Positions 1 to 8,388 of a stretch of DNA of 64,000 bases are shown piece after piece. Under the pieces are notes generated by a model, which saw only the letters and a program-made list of their open reading frames with translations, was not told the origin of the DNA and did not search any database. This DNA comes from Cytophagaceae bacterium (GTDB taxonomy: Bacteria > Bacteroidota > Bacteroidia > Cytophagales > Spirosomataceae). Location: positions 62,001 to 126,000 of the forward strand of contig JAGOAA010000003.1 in the NCBI GenBank assembly GCA_017984215.1, written 5' to 3'. Every line of letters begins with the position of its first letter. Position 1 is the stretch's first letter. The position numbers were made by a program, and so were the translations under genes.

Positions 1-789
1 GTTGGAGTTTTTGTAGATTCTTGTCGGGAATGTCCCTCTTGCCAAAAAGGTCAAGAGCAATATTGCGACGAGAACATGACAGCTACGTACAATGACTTAT
101 ACCGCGATGGTAAGACGCAGACCTTTGGCGGATACTCGGCGAATTATGTGATTGATGAAAAATATGCCTTGCATGTAAATTTCGAACAAAAAGATTTGGC
201 ACGTGTGGCTCCTTTGTTGTGTGCAGGGATTACGACCTATTCGCCTTTGCGTTTTGCGGGAGTAGGCAAGGGTCATAAAGTTGCGGTGTTAGGATTAGGT
301 GGTTTGGGTCATATGGCGGTTAAATTTGCTGCGTCTTTTGGAGCAGAGGTTACGATGTTGTCTACCTCTCCATCCAAAGAAGCGGATGCGCGTTCGTTAG
401 GGGCGCACCATTTTGCTTTGTCCACAGACCCGAAACAAATGGAGGCGCTGAAAGGCTCATTTGATTTTATCTTAAATACAGTGGCTGCCAAACATGATTT
501 GAACGCTTTCTGTGGTTTATTGAAGGTGGAAGGTAAAATGTTATTGGTTGGGATTCCACCCGAAGACAATACTTTTGGAGCGGCGACCTTGATTTCGAAA
601 CGTCGGAGTATCGTAGGTTCGATGATTGGGGGTATTGCTGAAACGCAGGAGATGTTGGATTACTGTGCGGAGCATAATATTCTGTCGGATATCGAAATGA
701 TCTCAATGGCGGATGTGAATGCGGCTTATGAGCGCGTGATCAAATCCGACGTGAAGTATCGCTTTGTGATTGACATGAAGACTTTGTAG
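1..789 (+). CDS. Zinc-dependent alcohol dehydrogenase (YahK/CAD-like), 5' partial
   Basis: The frame is open from base 1, so the N-terminus lies outside the window. The visible 262 residues match the zinc-containing medium-chain alcohol dehydrogenases of the YahK/cinnamyl-alcohol type, which reduce aldehydes with NADPH. Seen directly: four structural-zinc cysteines at visible residues 8, 11, 14 and 22 (CRECPSC...C), the LLCAGITTYSPL segment whose Cys at about residue 74 is a catalytic-zinc ligand in this family, and the Rossmann motif GLGGLGH near residue 100. The C-terminus is intact and stops at 789. A palindrome follows 19 bases downstream. Family call is secure; the physiological aldehyde is unknown. 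Confidence 0.93.
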   Translation, partial: VGVFVDSCRECPSCQKGQEQYCDENMTATYNDLYRDGKTQTFGGYSANYVIDEKYALHVNFEQKDLARVAPLLCAGITTYSPLRFAGVGKGHKVAVLGLGGLGHMAVKFAASFGAEVTMLSTSPSKEADARSLGAHHFALSTDPKQMEALKGSFDFILNTVAAKHDLNAFCGLLKVEGKMLLVGIPPEDNTFGAATLISKRRSIVGSMIGGIAETQEMLDYCAEHNILSDIEMISMADVNAAYERVIKSDVKYRFVIDMKTL

Positions 790-807
790 GTTTTTTGGGA
801 TATATTA

Positions 808-839
808 GGCGCTGCCGAGGCTTATACCTTGGCAGCGTC
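808..839. repeat. Dispersed palindrome family A, copy 1
   Basis: A 13-bp stem (808-820 with 827-839) around the 6-nt loop CTTATA. The outer arms are GGCGCTGCC and GGCAGCGTC; two pairs are G.T wobbles. It shares its ends with the palindromes at 8341 and 36504. It lies between the alcohol dehydrogenase stop and the apbE start and could act as a 3' hairpin, but no T-run follows directly. Confidence 0.8.
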
Positions 840-945
840 ACTATTTTAGGCGTTTTTTAGTAGCGGAAAAACAGGGTTTGGTCTATATGTTTTTCGGATA
901 TTTTTGGTAAATTTTAATTTCGCCAACCATCAAATTTATTCGAAC

Positions 946-2322
946 ATGAATCCAATTGCTTTTTCATTGGCAGCAATGTCTGCTGCTGTCCCAAACCAAT
1001 CTGGTGTTTTAGCGGCGCATTTTGAGAACATTCTAGGAACGTCATTGGACGTGAAAATTTTAGCTAATTCATTTGAATTGGCAGAAAAAGCGGAGGCGAA
1101 GGTCTTGTCGGAATTCCGTCGATTACAGGCTATTTTAGGGAGCAGTGAAAATCACGAGTTTGGAAAATGGCAACAATCAAAGGGTGAAGCTATCTCGGTT
1201 TCATCGGAATTACATACGGTTTTAGGCTTATTTGATACTTGGTCTGAGGCGACAAAAGGCGCTTTGAATGCAGCTGCAGATGAAATTCGGATCAATGGTT
1301 TTTCAGCGAAGGTAAATCAAGCGCAATGGGAGTTAGGTGATGCAACGGCTACACGATTAACTGATTCGGAATTGCGTTTACATACGTTCACCAAAGGCTA
1401 TATCATGGAACAAGTCGCGGATGCGGTCATGGCAGAGGCGGGTGTTCGCGGAATCATGTTGAATGTTGGAGGTGATATTTTGAGTAAAGGGGATTTGCGT
1501 GAGGCTGTTCGGGTATCGGATCCTTTGTCGGATGCCGAAAATGGATCATCATTAAGTACGGTATCTATCCAAAATCAAGCGATTGCAACGAGCGGCACGA
1601 GCCGTCGGGGAGCACATATTATAGATCCACGTACGGGTGAGCTAGCCTCGGGTAGTATTTCGGCAACGGTTATTCATCCGGATGCCGTGACAGCGGGAGC
1701 TTTGGCTACGGCTTTTAATGTGCTTTCGGTAGACGAGTCCAAAGCCTTGGCAGCCGAGCATCCAGGCACGGAATATTTAATTGTGGGTCCGGATGGGGCC
1801 CAACATATCAGTGAAAATTGGTCGGGTCGTTCCGTGGCAACGGAATCAACGATTGAGATGGTTCATGTCAAAGATAAGCTATGGACAGCGGGTCAAGAGC
1901 TCTTAATAAATGTGGAATTGGCTAATTTGGGTGGCGGTGCTCGTAGACCCTATGTTGCCATTTGGATCGAAGATGAACAACATAAGGCCGTACGCCGTTT
2001 GGCATTATGGTACCGAAAGCCTCGTTGGCTACCCGATTTGCGTTCGTTCTCAGATGCGCAGCGTGAAACCCCAATCGACTTGATGTCCATTGCTTCGGCA
2101 ACCCGTTCGGCGGGGAATTATTCTTTGATTTGGGATGGAAAAAATGATCAAGGGGAATATGTGGTTCAGGGAAATTATACGGTATATATTGAGGCGGCAA
2201 GGGAGCATGGATCGTACCAATTGATGAAGCAAACGATGAAGTTTGATGGGAAAGCGAAGTCGCAGGCTTTGGCTGGGAATGAGGAAGTTTCAGGGGCAAG
2301 TTTAGTTTATAAGACAAAATAG
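946..2322 (+). CDS. FAD:protein FMN transferase (ApbE) fused to a DUF2271 domain
   Basis: ApbE enzymes attach FMN covalently to Thr/Ser of extracytosolic redox proteins. The ApbE core occupies roughly residues 20-300, with NVGGDI near 170 and the IATSGTSRRGAHIIDPRTG signature near 214. Residues from about 305 to 445 match DUF2271, a domain often found with PepSY proteins and flavinylation systems. The frame could begin at a TTG (904), but ATG 946 gives MNPIAFSLAAMSAA, a more likely N-terminus. No clear lipobox is seen. The stop is one base before the PepSY gene, so the two are probably co-translated. Domain call is secure; the flavinylated partner is not identified. Confidence 0.88.
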   Translation: MNPIAFSLAAMSAAVPNQSGVLAAHFENILGTSLDVKILANSFELAEKAEAKVLSEFRRLQAILGSSENHEFGKWQQSKGEAISVSSELHTVLGLFDTWSEATKGALNAAADEIRINGFSAKVNQAQWELGDATATRLTDSELRLHTFTKGYIMEQVADAVMAEAGVRGIMLNVGGDILSKGDLREAVRVSDPLSDAENGSSLSTVSIQNQAIATSGTSRRGAHIIDPRTGELASGSISATVIHPDAVTAGALATAFNVLSVDESKALAAEHPGTEYLIVGPDGAQHISENWSGRSVATESTIEMVHVKDKLWTAGQELLINVELANLGGGARRPYVAIWIEDEQHKAVRRLALWYRKPRWLPDLRSFSDAQRETPIDLMSIASATRSAGNYSLIWDGKNDQGEYVVQGNYTVYIEAAREHGSYQLMKQTMKFDGKAKSQALAGNEEVSGASLVYKTK

Positions 2323-2323
2323 G

Positions 2324-2911
2324 ATGAAGCGTAAATTAGCGGAGTGGTCGCGGTGGCTACATATTTATTTATCGATGTTCAGTTTCGTGATTGTGCTTTT
2401 CTTTGCTGTGACGGGCTTAACATTGAATCATTTGGAGTGGTTTCCAGAGAAGGAAACCCTACGTGATTCGGATGGAAAATTGAATCCGACTTGGGTGAAT
2501 GTGGCGGATACGGCGCAGGTGAAGAAGCTGGAAATTGTTGAATTGTTTCGTTCGGAATACCGCGTGCATGGGGTATTGAATGATTTTCGAATCGATGAGA
2601 CGGAAATTTCCGTTTCGTTTCAGGGGCCCGGCTATACGGCGGATGCGTTTATAGATCGTTCAAAAGGGACCTTTCATTTGACCGAAAGATCCCTGGGTTT
2701 TATCGCCTGGATCAATGATTTGCACAAGGGCCGCGACACGGGTCAAGGCTGGAAATGGGTCATTGATTTCTCGGCCATATTCATGTCCTTGATATCCCTG
2801 ACGGGCATCATTTTATTGCTCTTTTTGAAGAAAAAGCGTATTAACGGACTCATTTGGTTAGTTGCCGGATTAGCCCTCGTAGTACTTTTATACTTTTTTA
2901 CGGGGCTTTAA
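2324..2911 (+). CDS. PepSY-associated TM helix protein
   Basis: A 195-residue membrane protein starting one base after the ApbE-DUF2271 stop. An N-terminal helix (about residues 13-35) carries WLHIYLSM and ends in LTLNHLEWF, typical of PepSY-associated TM proteins; a soluble extracytoplasmic segment follows, then INDLHKG and two closely spaced C-terminal helices (about 147-195). Such proteins are thought to pass electrons through the membrane, often to flavinylated or haem partners. The conserved His residues in or near the helices fit haem or quinone contact, but this is inference. The last 24 bases overlap the end of the convergent haem protein gene. Confidence 0.82.
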   Translation: MKRKLAEWSRWLHIYLSMFSFVIVLFFAVTGLTLNHLEWFPEKETLRDSDGKLNPTWVNVADTAQVKKLEIVELFRSEYRVHGVLNDFRIDETEISVSFQGPGYTADAFIDRSKGTFHLTERSLGFIAWINDLHKGRDTGQGWKWVIDFSAIFMSLISLTGIILLLFLKKKRINGLIWLVAGLALVVLLYFFTGL

Positions 2912-3385
2912 TTTCAGGCTATCCGCAGGATATGTTGCTTTAAGCATATCCATTTGTGACTTTGCCCAAGCAATCAGTGCGTCTTTTTCTGCTGCGCTCA
3001 AATTCGCTTTGGGGTGTAGGCCGAAATAGGTGTATGATGGCATGGGCATTTCGCCTTCTTCGACGGTTTCGATGACCTCTTCTAATTTATGATTTTGAAC
3101 AGCAATCGGCATTTTGGTGAACGTTGAAAAGTTCAAATGCTCTTTTCCTTCCTCGATATGGTGATTTAGCCAGAAGCCAACAGGTTGGATATTGGAATAC
3201 CAGGGATAGGTACTTTGATTCGAGTGACAATCGTTACATGCATTTGTCAACGTTTCTTGCACAGGCACAGGAATGCTGTACTTCGTCGAGATGTCGTAGG
3301 TCTTGTCGTTGCTTTCGTTTTTTTCCGGGTGAATGAATTGGATGATGGCTAATAGGGCTACCACGCCAAGGATAAGTTTTTTCAT
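2888..3385 (-). CDS. Haem-binding domain protein (single c-type haem)
   Basis: A 165-residue exported protein with an N-terminal hydrophobic anchor or signal (MKKLILGVVALLAIIQ). The CNDCH motif at about residue 51 is a c-type CxxCH site, followed by STYPWYSNIQPVGFWLNHH, the hallmark of the Bacteroidota haem-binding domain (PF14376-type). MPMPSY further on offers a possible Met axial ligand. It converges on the PepSY gene with a 24-bp overlap of coding ends, so the two transcripts are antisense at their 3' ends. Together with ApbE-DUF2271 and PepSY it suggests a periplasmic electron-transfer group. Confidence 0.88.
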   Translation of the reverse strand: MKKLILGVVALLAIIQFIHPEKNESNDKTYDISTKYSIPVPVQETLTNACNDCHSNQSTYPWYSNIQPVGFWLNHHIEEGKEHLNFSTFTKMPIAVQNHKLEEVIETVEEGEMPMPSYTYFGLHPKANLSAAEKDALIAWAKSQMDMLKATYPADSLKLKPRKKV

Positions 3386-3465
3386 AGGGTCTTTTAGTTA
3401 ACGATTGGAAAGTTATCAAATATCTTGGAATTAAATGTCTAATTTTGACCTCAGCGTTTAATTAA

Positions 3466-4797
3466 GTGAGAATGCGTTTATTTGAGAGTTTACTTTTTCG
3501 GTATGTTTTGATTGGAGTACCCTTGCTAGTTTTTGTAGGGTGCCTGATTAGCTATGCTGTGAATGTTCCTTGGTTAGACGATTTTGAGGTAGTGCCCTTT
3601 ATGCTTTTCAATTGGTTGCATGAAGCCGACTTTCAGCGAAAAATGGCCTTGTTATGGGCACCGAATAATGAACACCGGGTCGTAACATTGAAGTTACTAG
3701 CATTAGTTAATTATTATGTATTTGGCCAAATGAACATCAAATGGATGATTTGGCAATCGCATTTGTACCTTATCCCTTTGTTTGGTTTGATTTGGCGAAT
3801 TATTCCCAAAGAAAATCGGCTTTTGTATTTTATCCCCATCCCGTTTCTGTATTTGAATTTCCAATATTTCCTTTCGTCGTTCTGGATGATTGCGGCGGTA
3901 CAGCACAATTTAGTCATTGGTTTTGGGGCGATTTCGATGTATTTATTGGGGAAATTAAATGCCCGTCGATTTGCCTTCGCCCTGGTTTTTACTTTGTTGG
4001 CCTGCCTATCCAATTCAGACGGGCTGTTTTTTATTGCGATAGGCGCTTTGGTGCTATTTTTACAGTACCGATTTAAGGAATTATTGATCTGGTTGGGCTT
4101 GTTGATATCCGTGATTTTTATGTTTTTTTGGAAGTATCCAAGTATGTCCTATCACGAGACGGGGATGGCTTATTTTAAGTTGCATCCTTTGGAGAGCGTT
4201 CAGGGCTTTTTTGTTTTCATGGGTGGTGGATTTGATTTTTGGTACCGAGAGCAATCGACGTTTCGCCACGTTGAAACCGCATTATTTGGGGTTGTTTTGG
4301 TCGGGATTGTCGTGTGGATTTTGGCTCAATTCATGGCCCAACAAGGTTTCAAGGAAATTTTAGCGCGTTGGCGTACCCAAACACTTACCAAAGCACCTAT
4401 GCTCTTCGTGTTTTCTATGCTTGTTTTTTGCTTGATGAATGCGGTAGCGATTAGTATTTTGAGGTCTTCTTTTGGTGAGTTTGTGTTTTTGATTGGGAAC
4501 TATAAGATTTATCCGACGTTGGTTTTGGTTTTTATCTATTTGCTGGTGCTTTTGTCGGGAAAGATCTTGCCGGCGCGTATGGGTATCGTTTTGATTTTTA
4601 GTATTACGTTTTGGATATTTAGTATCGGGAATAGTTGGACCGATGTCAAAGAGCGCAAGCAGATGCTGCTGCGCGATTATGCCTCCGTTCGAAATGGGGG
4701 AGTGGGTTTAGGTTTTACGATAGAACAACAATCGAGGTTTGGAGTCGCTAACGTATTAAAGTATTTTGAAACCAAAGGGATGTATAATGCGGACTAA
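3466..4797 (+). CDS. Polytopic membrane protein, GT-C glycosyltransferase-like
   Basis: 443 residues with about ten hydrophobic segments. The first TM helix (about 11-33) is followed by PWLDDFE near residue 36, an acidic pair in the first extracytoplasmic loop as in GT-C glycosyltransferases and DUF6056 proteins. The run NEHRVVTLKLLALVNYYVFG resembles the corresponding part of the protein at 60970-62535, so the two are probably paralogues. GT-C enzymes transfer sugars from lipid-linked donors on the outer side of the membrane. Substrate unknown. The stop overlaps the start of the next gene by 11 bases. Confidence 0.6.
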   Translation: MRMRLFESLLFRYVLIGVPLLVFVGCLISYAVNVPWLDDFEVVPFMLFNWLHEADFQRKMALLWAPNNEHRVVTLKLLALVNYYVFGQMNIKWMIWQSHLYLIPLFGLIWRIIPKENRLLYFIPIPFLYLNFQYFLSSFWMIAAVQHNLVIGFGAISMYLLGKLNARRFAFALVFTLLACLSNSDGLFFIAIGALVLFLQYRFKELLIWLGLLISVIFMFFWKYPSMSYHETGMAYFKLHPLESVQGFFVFMGGGFDFWYREQSTFRHVETALFGVVLVGIVVWILAQFMAQQGFKEILARWRTQTLTKAPMLFVFSMLVFCLMNAVAISILRSSFGEFVFLIGNYKIYPTLVLVFIYLLVLLSGKILPARMGIVLIFSITFWIFSIGNSWTDVKERKQMLLRDYASVRNGGVGLGFTIEQQSRFGVANVLKYFETKGMYNAD

Positions 4798-5617
4798 AGG
4801 AATTATTTTTTTGTTGCTATTGAGCTTTGGGATGCAAGCCCAAAATCATATAGATGAGGTGAAGGCATTTCGTGCTGCGCGAATCAATAGCCTGAAATCA
4901 GAGACCGGTTGGTTAAATTTAGCCGGACTTTTTTGGTTGAAGGAGGGAATAAATACCTTCGGAGGAGATGAAAAGAACGATTTTGTCTTCCCATCAGACC
5001 ATTCGGATCCGTTTTTGGGGGAGCTTTTGTTGAAAGACGGGAAGGTCTATTATCAAACGGTAAGTGACACCATGTTAGTTTATCAAGATGGAATAAAAGT
5101 ACCTGTTATTTCGCATCGATCATTGCGCTGGTTTATCATTAAAAGAGGCGAAAAATATGCCGTTCGCATCCGGGATTTAGAAGGGGAATATGTAAAAGCA
5201 TTTAAAGGAATTGATACGTTCCCGACCGACTCCGCCTATCGGGTCGTGGCGGATTTCATTCCCACCAAAGGCAAAATGGTCACGATTATTGATGTGACGG
5301 GGAGGGCGTACCAACTGGAGTCCCCCGGTTACCTACGATTTAAAATAGGTAAATCATTTTATCAATTGGAAACGAGTCAAGAAGGGGATAGCTTGTTTAT
5401 TGTTTTTGGCGATTTGACGAATAAGCAACAGACCTATGGGGCGGGTAGATTTATCGATACAGCTTTGCCGGATGCTCAGGGAAAAGTGGTCATTGATTTT
5501 AATAAGGCGTACAATCCACCCTGTGCTTTTACACCCTTTGCAACTTGTCCACTACCTACTGCGGCTAATAAATTAGCCGTGGAAATTAAGGCCGGCGAGC
5601 AATTTCACGGTCATTGA
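4787..5617 (+). CDS. DUF1684 domain secreted protein
   Basis: 276 residues beginning with the signal peptide MRTKGIIFLLLLSFGMQAQ, predicted to be cut before Gln. ATG 4787 is preferred over an upstream TTG (4766) because it follows AAAGGGA and gives a clean signal peptide. The mature part contains the DUF1684 hallmarks SLKSETGWLNLAGLFWLKEG near the N-terminus, RWFIIKRGEKYAVRIRD in the middle, and C-terminal YNPPCAFTPFATCPLP. The family is widespread in Bacteroidota and has no established function. It overlaps the upstream membrane-protein gene by 11 bases and the convergent GNAT gene by 7. Confidence 0.85.
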   Translation: MRTKGIIFLLLLSFGMQAQNHIDEVKAFRAARINSLKSETGWLNLAGLFWLKEGINTFGGDEKNDFVFPSDHSDPFLGELLLKDGKVYYQTVSDTMLVYQDGIKVPVISHRSLRWFIIKRGEKYAVRIRDLEGEYVKAFKGIDTFPTDSAYRVVADFIPTKGKMVTIIDVTGRAYQLESPGYLRFKIGKSFYQLETSQEGDSLFIVFGDLTNKQQTYGAGRFIDTALPDAQGKVVIDFNKAYNPPCAFTPFATCPLPTAANKLAVEIKAGEQFHGH

Positions 5618-6096
5618 TGAATGCTATATTGGTGCATTTCGTGCCCTTCTTTTTCAAAAAGTTGATCTAGCTTGAAGTTTAGTTTTAGCAGTAATTTGAT
5701 GGATGCCGCGTTATCCGCTTGGCAAATTGCCAAGACGATTTTGTTTGATTTTTGTTGGTGAGCCAACCACGCCTCACTCGCCTCAAAAGCATAGCCATTC
5801 CCTTCAAACTCAGGTAAAAGAGCATACCCCAAATCGGGTGCTGGCAGAAAATCACGAGACACCCAGGTAACAACGCCAATTGGATTTTTGTCTTCCAATC
5901 TTCGCACAACCCAATAAGTTACATCCGGATTTGAAAGCATATTTTCGATGTAGGATTGAGCTTGTGCAATTGTTCGAACGTTCCGGTCGCCGATGAACTT
6001 CAAAAAACCGGGGCTGTTTAATAGCTCAAGCACAAAGTCGGCATCTTCCATACCGATGGGGCTTATGTGCAAGCGTTTGGTTTGGATGGCTTCCAT
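5611..6096 (-). CDS. GNAT N-acetyltransferase (RimJ/RimL-like)
   Basis: 161 residues with the acetyltransferase_3 pattern: an N-terminal IQTKRLHISPIGMEDADFVLELLN, a central DLGYALLPEFEGNGYAFEAS that matches the acetyl-CoA loop region, and a C-terminal NAASIKLLLKLNFK stretch (the usual N-S-I-x-L-x-x-K-x-G-F). Relatives acetylate ribosomal protein N-termini or small amines; the substrate cannot be read from sequence. It lies 15 bases upstream of the GH97 stop on the same strand but the two need not be functionally linked. Confidence 0.85.
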   Translation of the reverse strand: MEAIQTKRLHISPIGMEDADFVLELLNSPGFLKFIGDRNVRTIAQAQSYIENMLSNPDVTYWVVRRLEDKNPIGVVTWVSRDFLPAPDLGYALLPEFEGNGYAFEASEAWLAHQQKSNKIVLAICQADNAASIKLLLKLNFKLDQLFEKEGHEMHQYSIHQ

Positions 6097-6111
6097 GAGT
6101 AACTGTTAAAA

Positions 6112-8175
6112 CTATAATTTTCTTAAAACCACCGCACATCCACCCCCGCGTTGTAAGCGATAGGTTAAATTTGAGCTCTTGGAGACTAATTTCTTCTCAA
6201 CCAAGTAGGCCTCTGGATTTTTTTCAAAATCAGCATCATCCGCGTCGCGGTATAGCAAGGCTTCATAGGCAGTTCCTGCATCCAAGAAATCCAACGAAAG
6301 CGAAACATTCCGCGCGTTTTCATCCGTAATTGACCCAATAAACCAAGTGTCCTTGTTTTTTGCCTTGCGGGCAATCGTCACATATTCCCCGGGCTCAGCG
6401 GATAAAACTTTGGTGTCATCCCAGTCGACGGCAACATCTTTGATAAACTGAAAGGCATCCAAATGCCCTTCGTAATTCTCCGGTAAATCTGCCGCCATCT
6501 GCAAGGGGCTGTAAATTGTGATATACAGTGCGAGCTGCTTCGCCAAGGTTGACCGCACCTTCTGCGTCCGCGTCGAATCAAATTGATTTAAAGACATGTG
6601 GAACAGGCCTGGCGTGTAGTCCATTGGGCCACCCATTAAACGCGTAAATGGCAAAATCGTCGTATGTTCCGGAACAATTCCGAGGGTTGGGGCATTGTTA
6701 AATTCGGATCCACGCGCCGCTTCCGCCGCCATCCAGTTCGGATAGGTTCGATGCAAGCCTGTCGGATGAACGGATTCATGTGAATCGACCATGAGTTTAT
6801 ATTGGGCAGCCTTTTCAGCCACACGATTATAATGATTCACCATCCACTGGCTATCATGATGCTCGCCACGCGGAATGATTTTACCCACATAGCCCGTTTT
6901 TACGGTATTGATTCCTTTGGAAACCATGTATTGATAGGCCTTATCCATCCGACGTTCATAGTTCGTCACAGATCCTGATGTCTCGTGGTGCATAATTAAA
7001 CGTAAGCCTTTGGACTGTGCATAATGCGTCAACGAATCAATCGCATAATCTGGATAGGGGCTCACAAAATCGAATACTTCCTCTTTCCAATTTCCAAACC
7101 AATCTTCCCAGCCCTGATTCCAGCCTTCCACCAAAACGCCATCAAAACCATGTTGGGCCGCAAAATCAATGTATCGTTTCACATTCGCCGTATTCGCGCC
7201 GTGTTTTCCACCTGCCAAAGGCCAGTTCGCCTTTCCAATGTGCATTTCCCACCACATGCCCATGAATTTCTGTGGCTTAATCCAGGTTGAATCACCGAAT
7301 TTGGCAGGCTCATTTAAATTCAAAATCAATTTGGATTCCAAAATCTTCTCCGCCTTTTCACTCATCACCATCGTCCGCCAAGGCGTCGAAAATGGGGTTT
7401 GTAAATAGGCTTTGTTGCCTAACGCATCTGGTACTAGCGCCGACTGGAATGTCTGCGTCGCTTGATCCAAACGCAAATGCATGGCCGGATAATTGACTAA
7501 AGCTGCTTCATGAATATTCAAGTAAAATCCATTGGCGGATTTCATCATCAAGGGTGTTTGAACGACATTTTTACCCATCAATGCCGTCACTGCGATGTCT
7601 TTTTCTTTTGCCGCCGCCGCCGTCGCATCGATTTCGCTTAGCTTCGACTTGTTATACGTATATTCATTTGTCTCATAATCACCCGGAATCCAAAATGCGG
7701 TATGATCGCCCGACATGTTGAATTGCGTCAACTCCTGGTCTACGATGAAATGCTGGAAGTTGGCCTGCACCGGAAAATGGTATCTTACTCCTACGCCATC
7801 ATCAAATACGCGAAAAATTAAATCAATCAACACGCCATTGCTGGACGTATGCAAGACTAATTCATTGTATTGATTGGAAATTTCTTTGACTTCTCCCCAA
7901 ATAGGTTTCCACGTTGTAGCAACGGTGGACGAATCGATTCCAGTTACAGTGAATTTCTTCAATTCCAAAGCCGGTTTTTTCAGCAAAAAGCCAACTGTTG
8001 AGCTCGAAATAACCTCTTTTCCTTTGAGTTGGACTTGATAGGCCAAAGAACCCTCTGGAGTTTTAGAGGTGCTGAGTTGGATGGTCTTATTGGGAGAATA
8101 AAGCGTTGCGACTTGCTGGGCAGAACTAGAAAATGTGATGAATGCCAGCAGTAGGCAAAACAATTGCTTTAACAT
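6112..8175 (-). CDS. Glycoside hydrolase family 97 (SusB-like), secreted
   Basis: 687 residues from the ATG at 8175, which gives MLKQLFCLLLAFITFSSSAQ, a signal peptide cut before Gln; a longer in-frame start at 8226 is unlikely. Three-part GH97 layout: an N-terminal beta-sandwich (about 20-280), a (beta/alpha)8 barrel containing GFDGVLVEGWNQGWEDWFGNW near residue 345 and LPFTRLMGGPMDYTPG, and a C-terminal beta domain. GH97 enzymes are exo-acting alpha-glucosidases or alpha-galactosidases and include the periplasmic SusB; which linkage is cut here was not determined. No SusC/SusD pair is next to it, so this is not a classic polysaccharide-utilisation locus. Confidence 0.93.
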   Translation of the reverse strand: MLKQLFCLLLAFITFSSSAQQVATLYSPNKTIQLSTSKTPEGSLAYQVQLKGKEVISSSTVGFLLKKPALELKKFTVTGIDSSTVATTWKPIWGEVKEISNQYNELVLHTSSNGVLIDLIFRVFDDGVGVRYHFPVQANFQHFIVDQELTQFNMSGDHTAFWIPGDYETNEYTYNKSKLSEIDATAAAAKEKDIAVTALMGKNVVQTPLMMKSANGFYLNIHEAALVNYPAMHLRLDQATQTFQSALVPDALGNKAYLQTPFSTPWRTMVMSEKAEKILESKLILNLNEPAKFGDSTWIKPQKFMGMWWEMHIGKANWPLAGGKHGANTANVKRYIDFAAQHGFDGVLVEGWNQGWEDWFGNWKEEVFDFVSPYPDYAIDSLTHYAQSKGLRLIMHHETSGSVTNYERRMDKAYQYMVSKGINTVKTGYVGKIIPRGEHHDSQWMVNHYNRVAEKAAQYKLMVDSHESVHPTGLHRTYPNWMAAEAARGSEFNNAPTLGIVPEHTTILPFTRLMGGPMDYTPGLFHMSLNQFDSTRTQKVRSTLAKQLALYITIYSPLQMAADLPENYEGHLDAFQFIKDVAVDWDDTKVLSAEPGEYVTIARKAKNKDTWFIGSITDENARNVSLSLDFLDAGTAYEALLYRDADDADFEKNPEAYLVEKKLVSKSSNLTYRLQRGGGCAVVLRKL

Positions 8176-8340
8176 TGTGTTTAATTTAGGGTTTACAAAA
8201 TTAACCAAATCTTTCTGTAAGCCCAATTTTGATTTAGTTCAGGCAGTTTATCAGTTTACGTATAATTGAGTGGCTGTGAGCTGTTTTTTCGTAGATTATG
8301 TTACAATATCAAGAAACTTTTATAAAAAGCTACTAACTTA

Positions 8341-8373
8341 GACGCTGCCGGGGTCAAGGACCCCGGCAGCGTC
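8341..8373. repeat. Dispersed palindrome family A, copy 2 (in desaturase leader)
   Basis: A perfect 15-bp stem (8341-8355 with 8359-8373) and a 3-nt AAG loop; outer arms GACGCTGCC/GGCAGCGTC. It ends 15 bases before the ATG of the desaturase-like gene, so if transcribed it would place a very stable hairpin near the start codon. Confidence 0.9.
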
Positions 8374-8388
8374 AACCCCCCCAGACCT

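Noticed and set aside
7017-7496. Overlapping plus-strand open frames inside the GH97 gene
   Set aside because: The minus-strand frame encodes a complete GH97 enzyme; the plus-strand products are compositionally odd and overlap one another.
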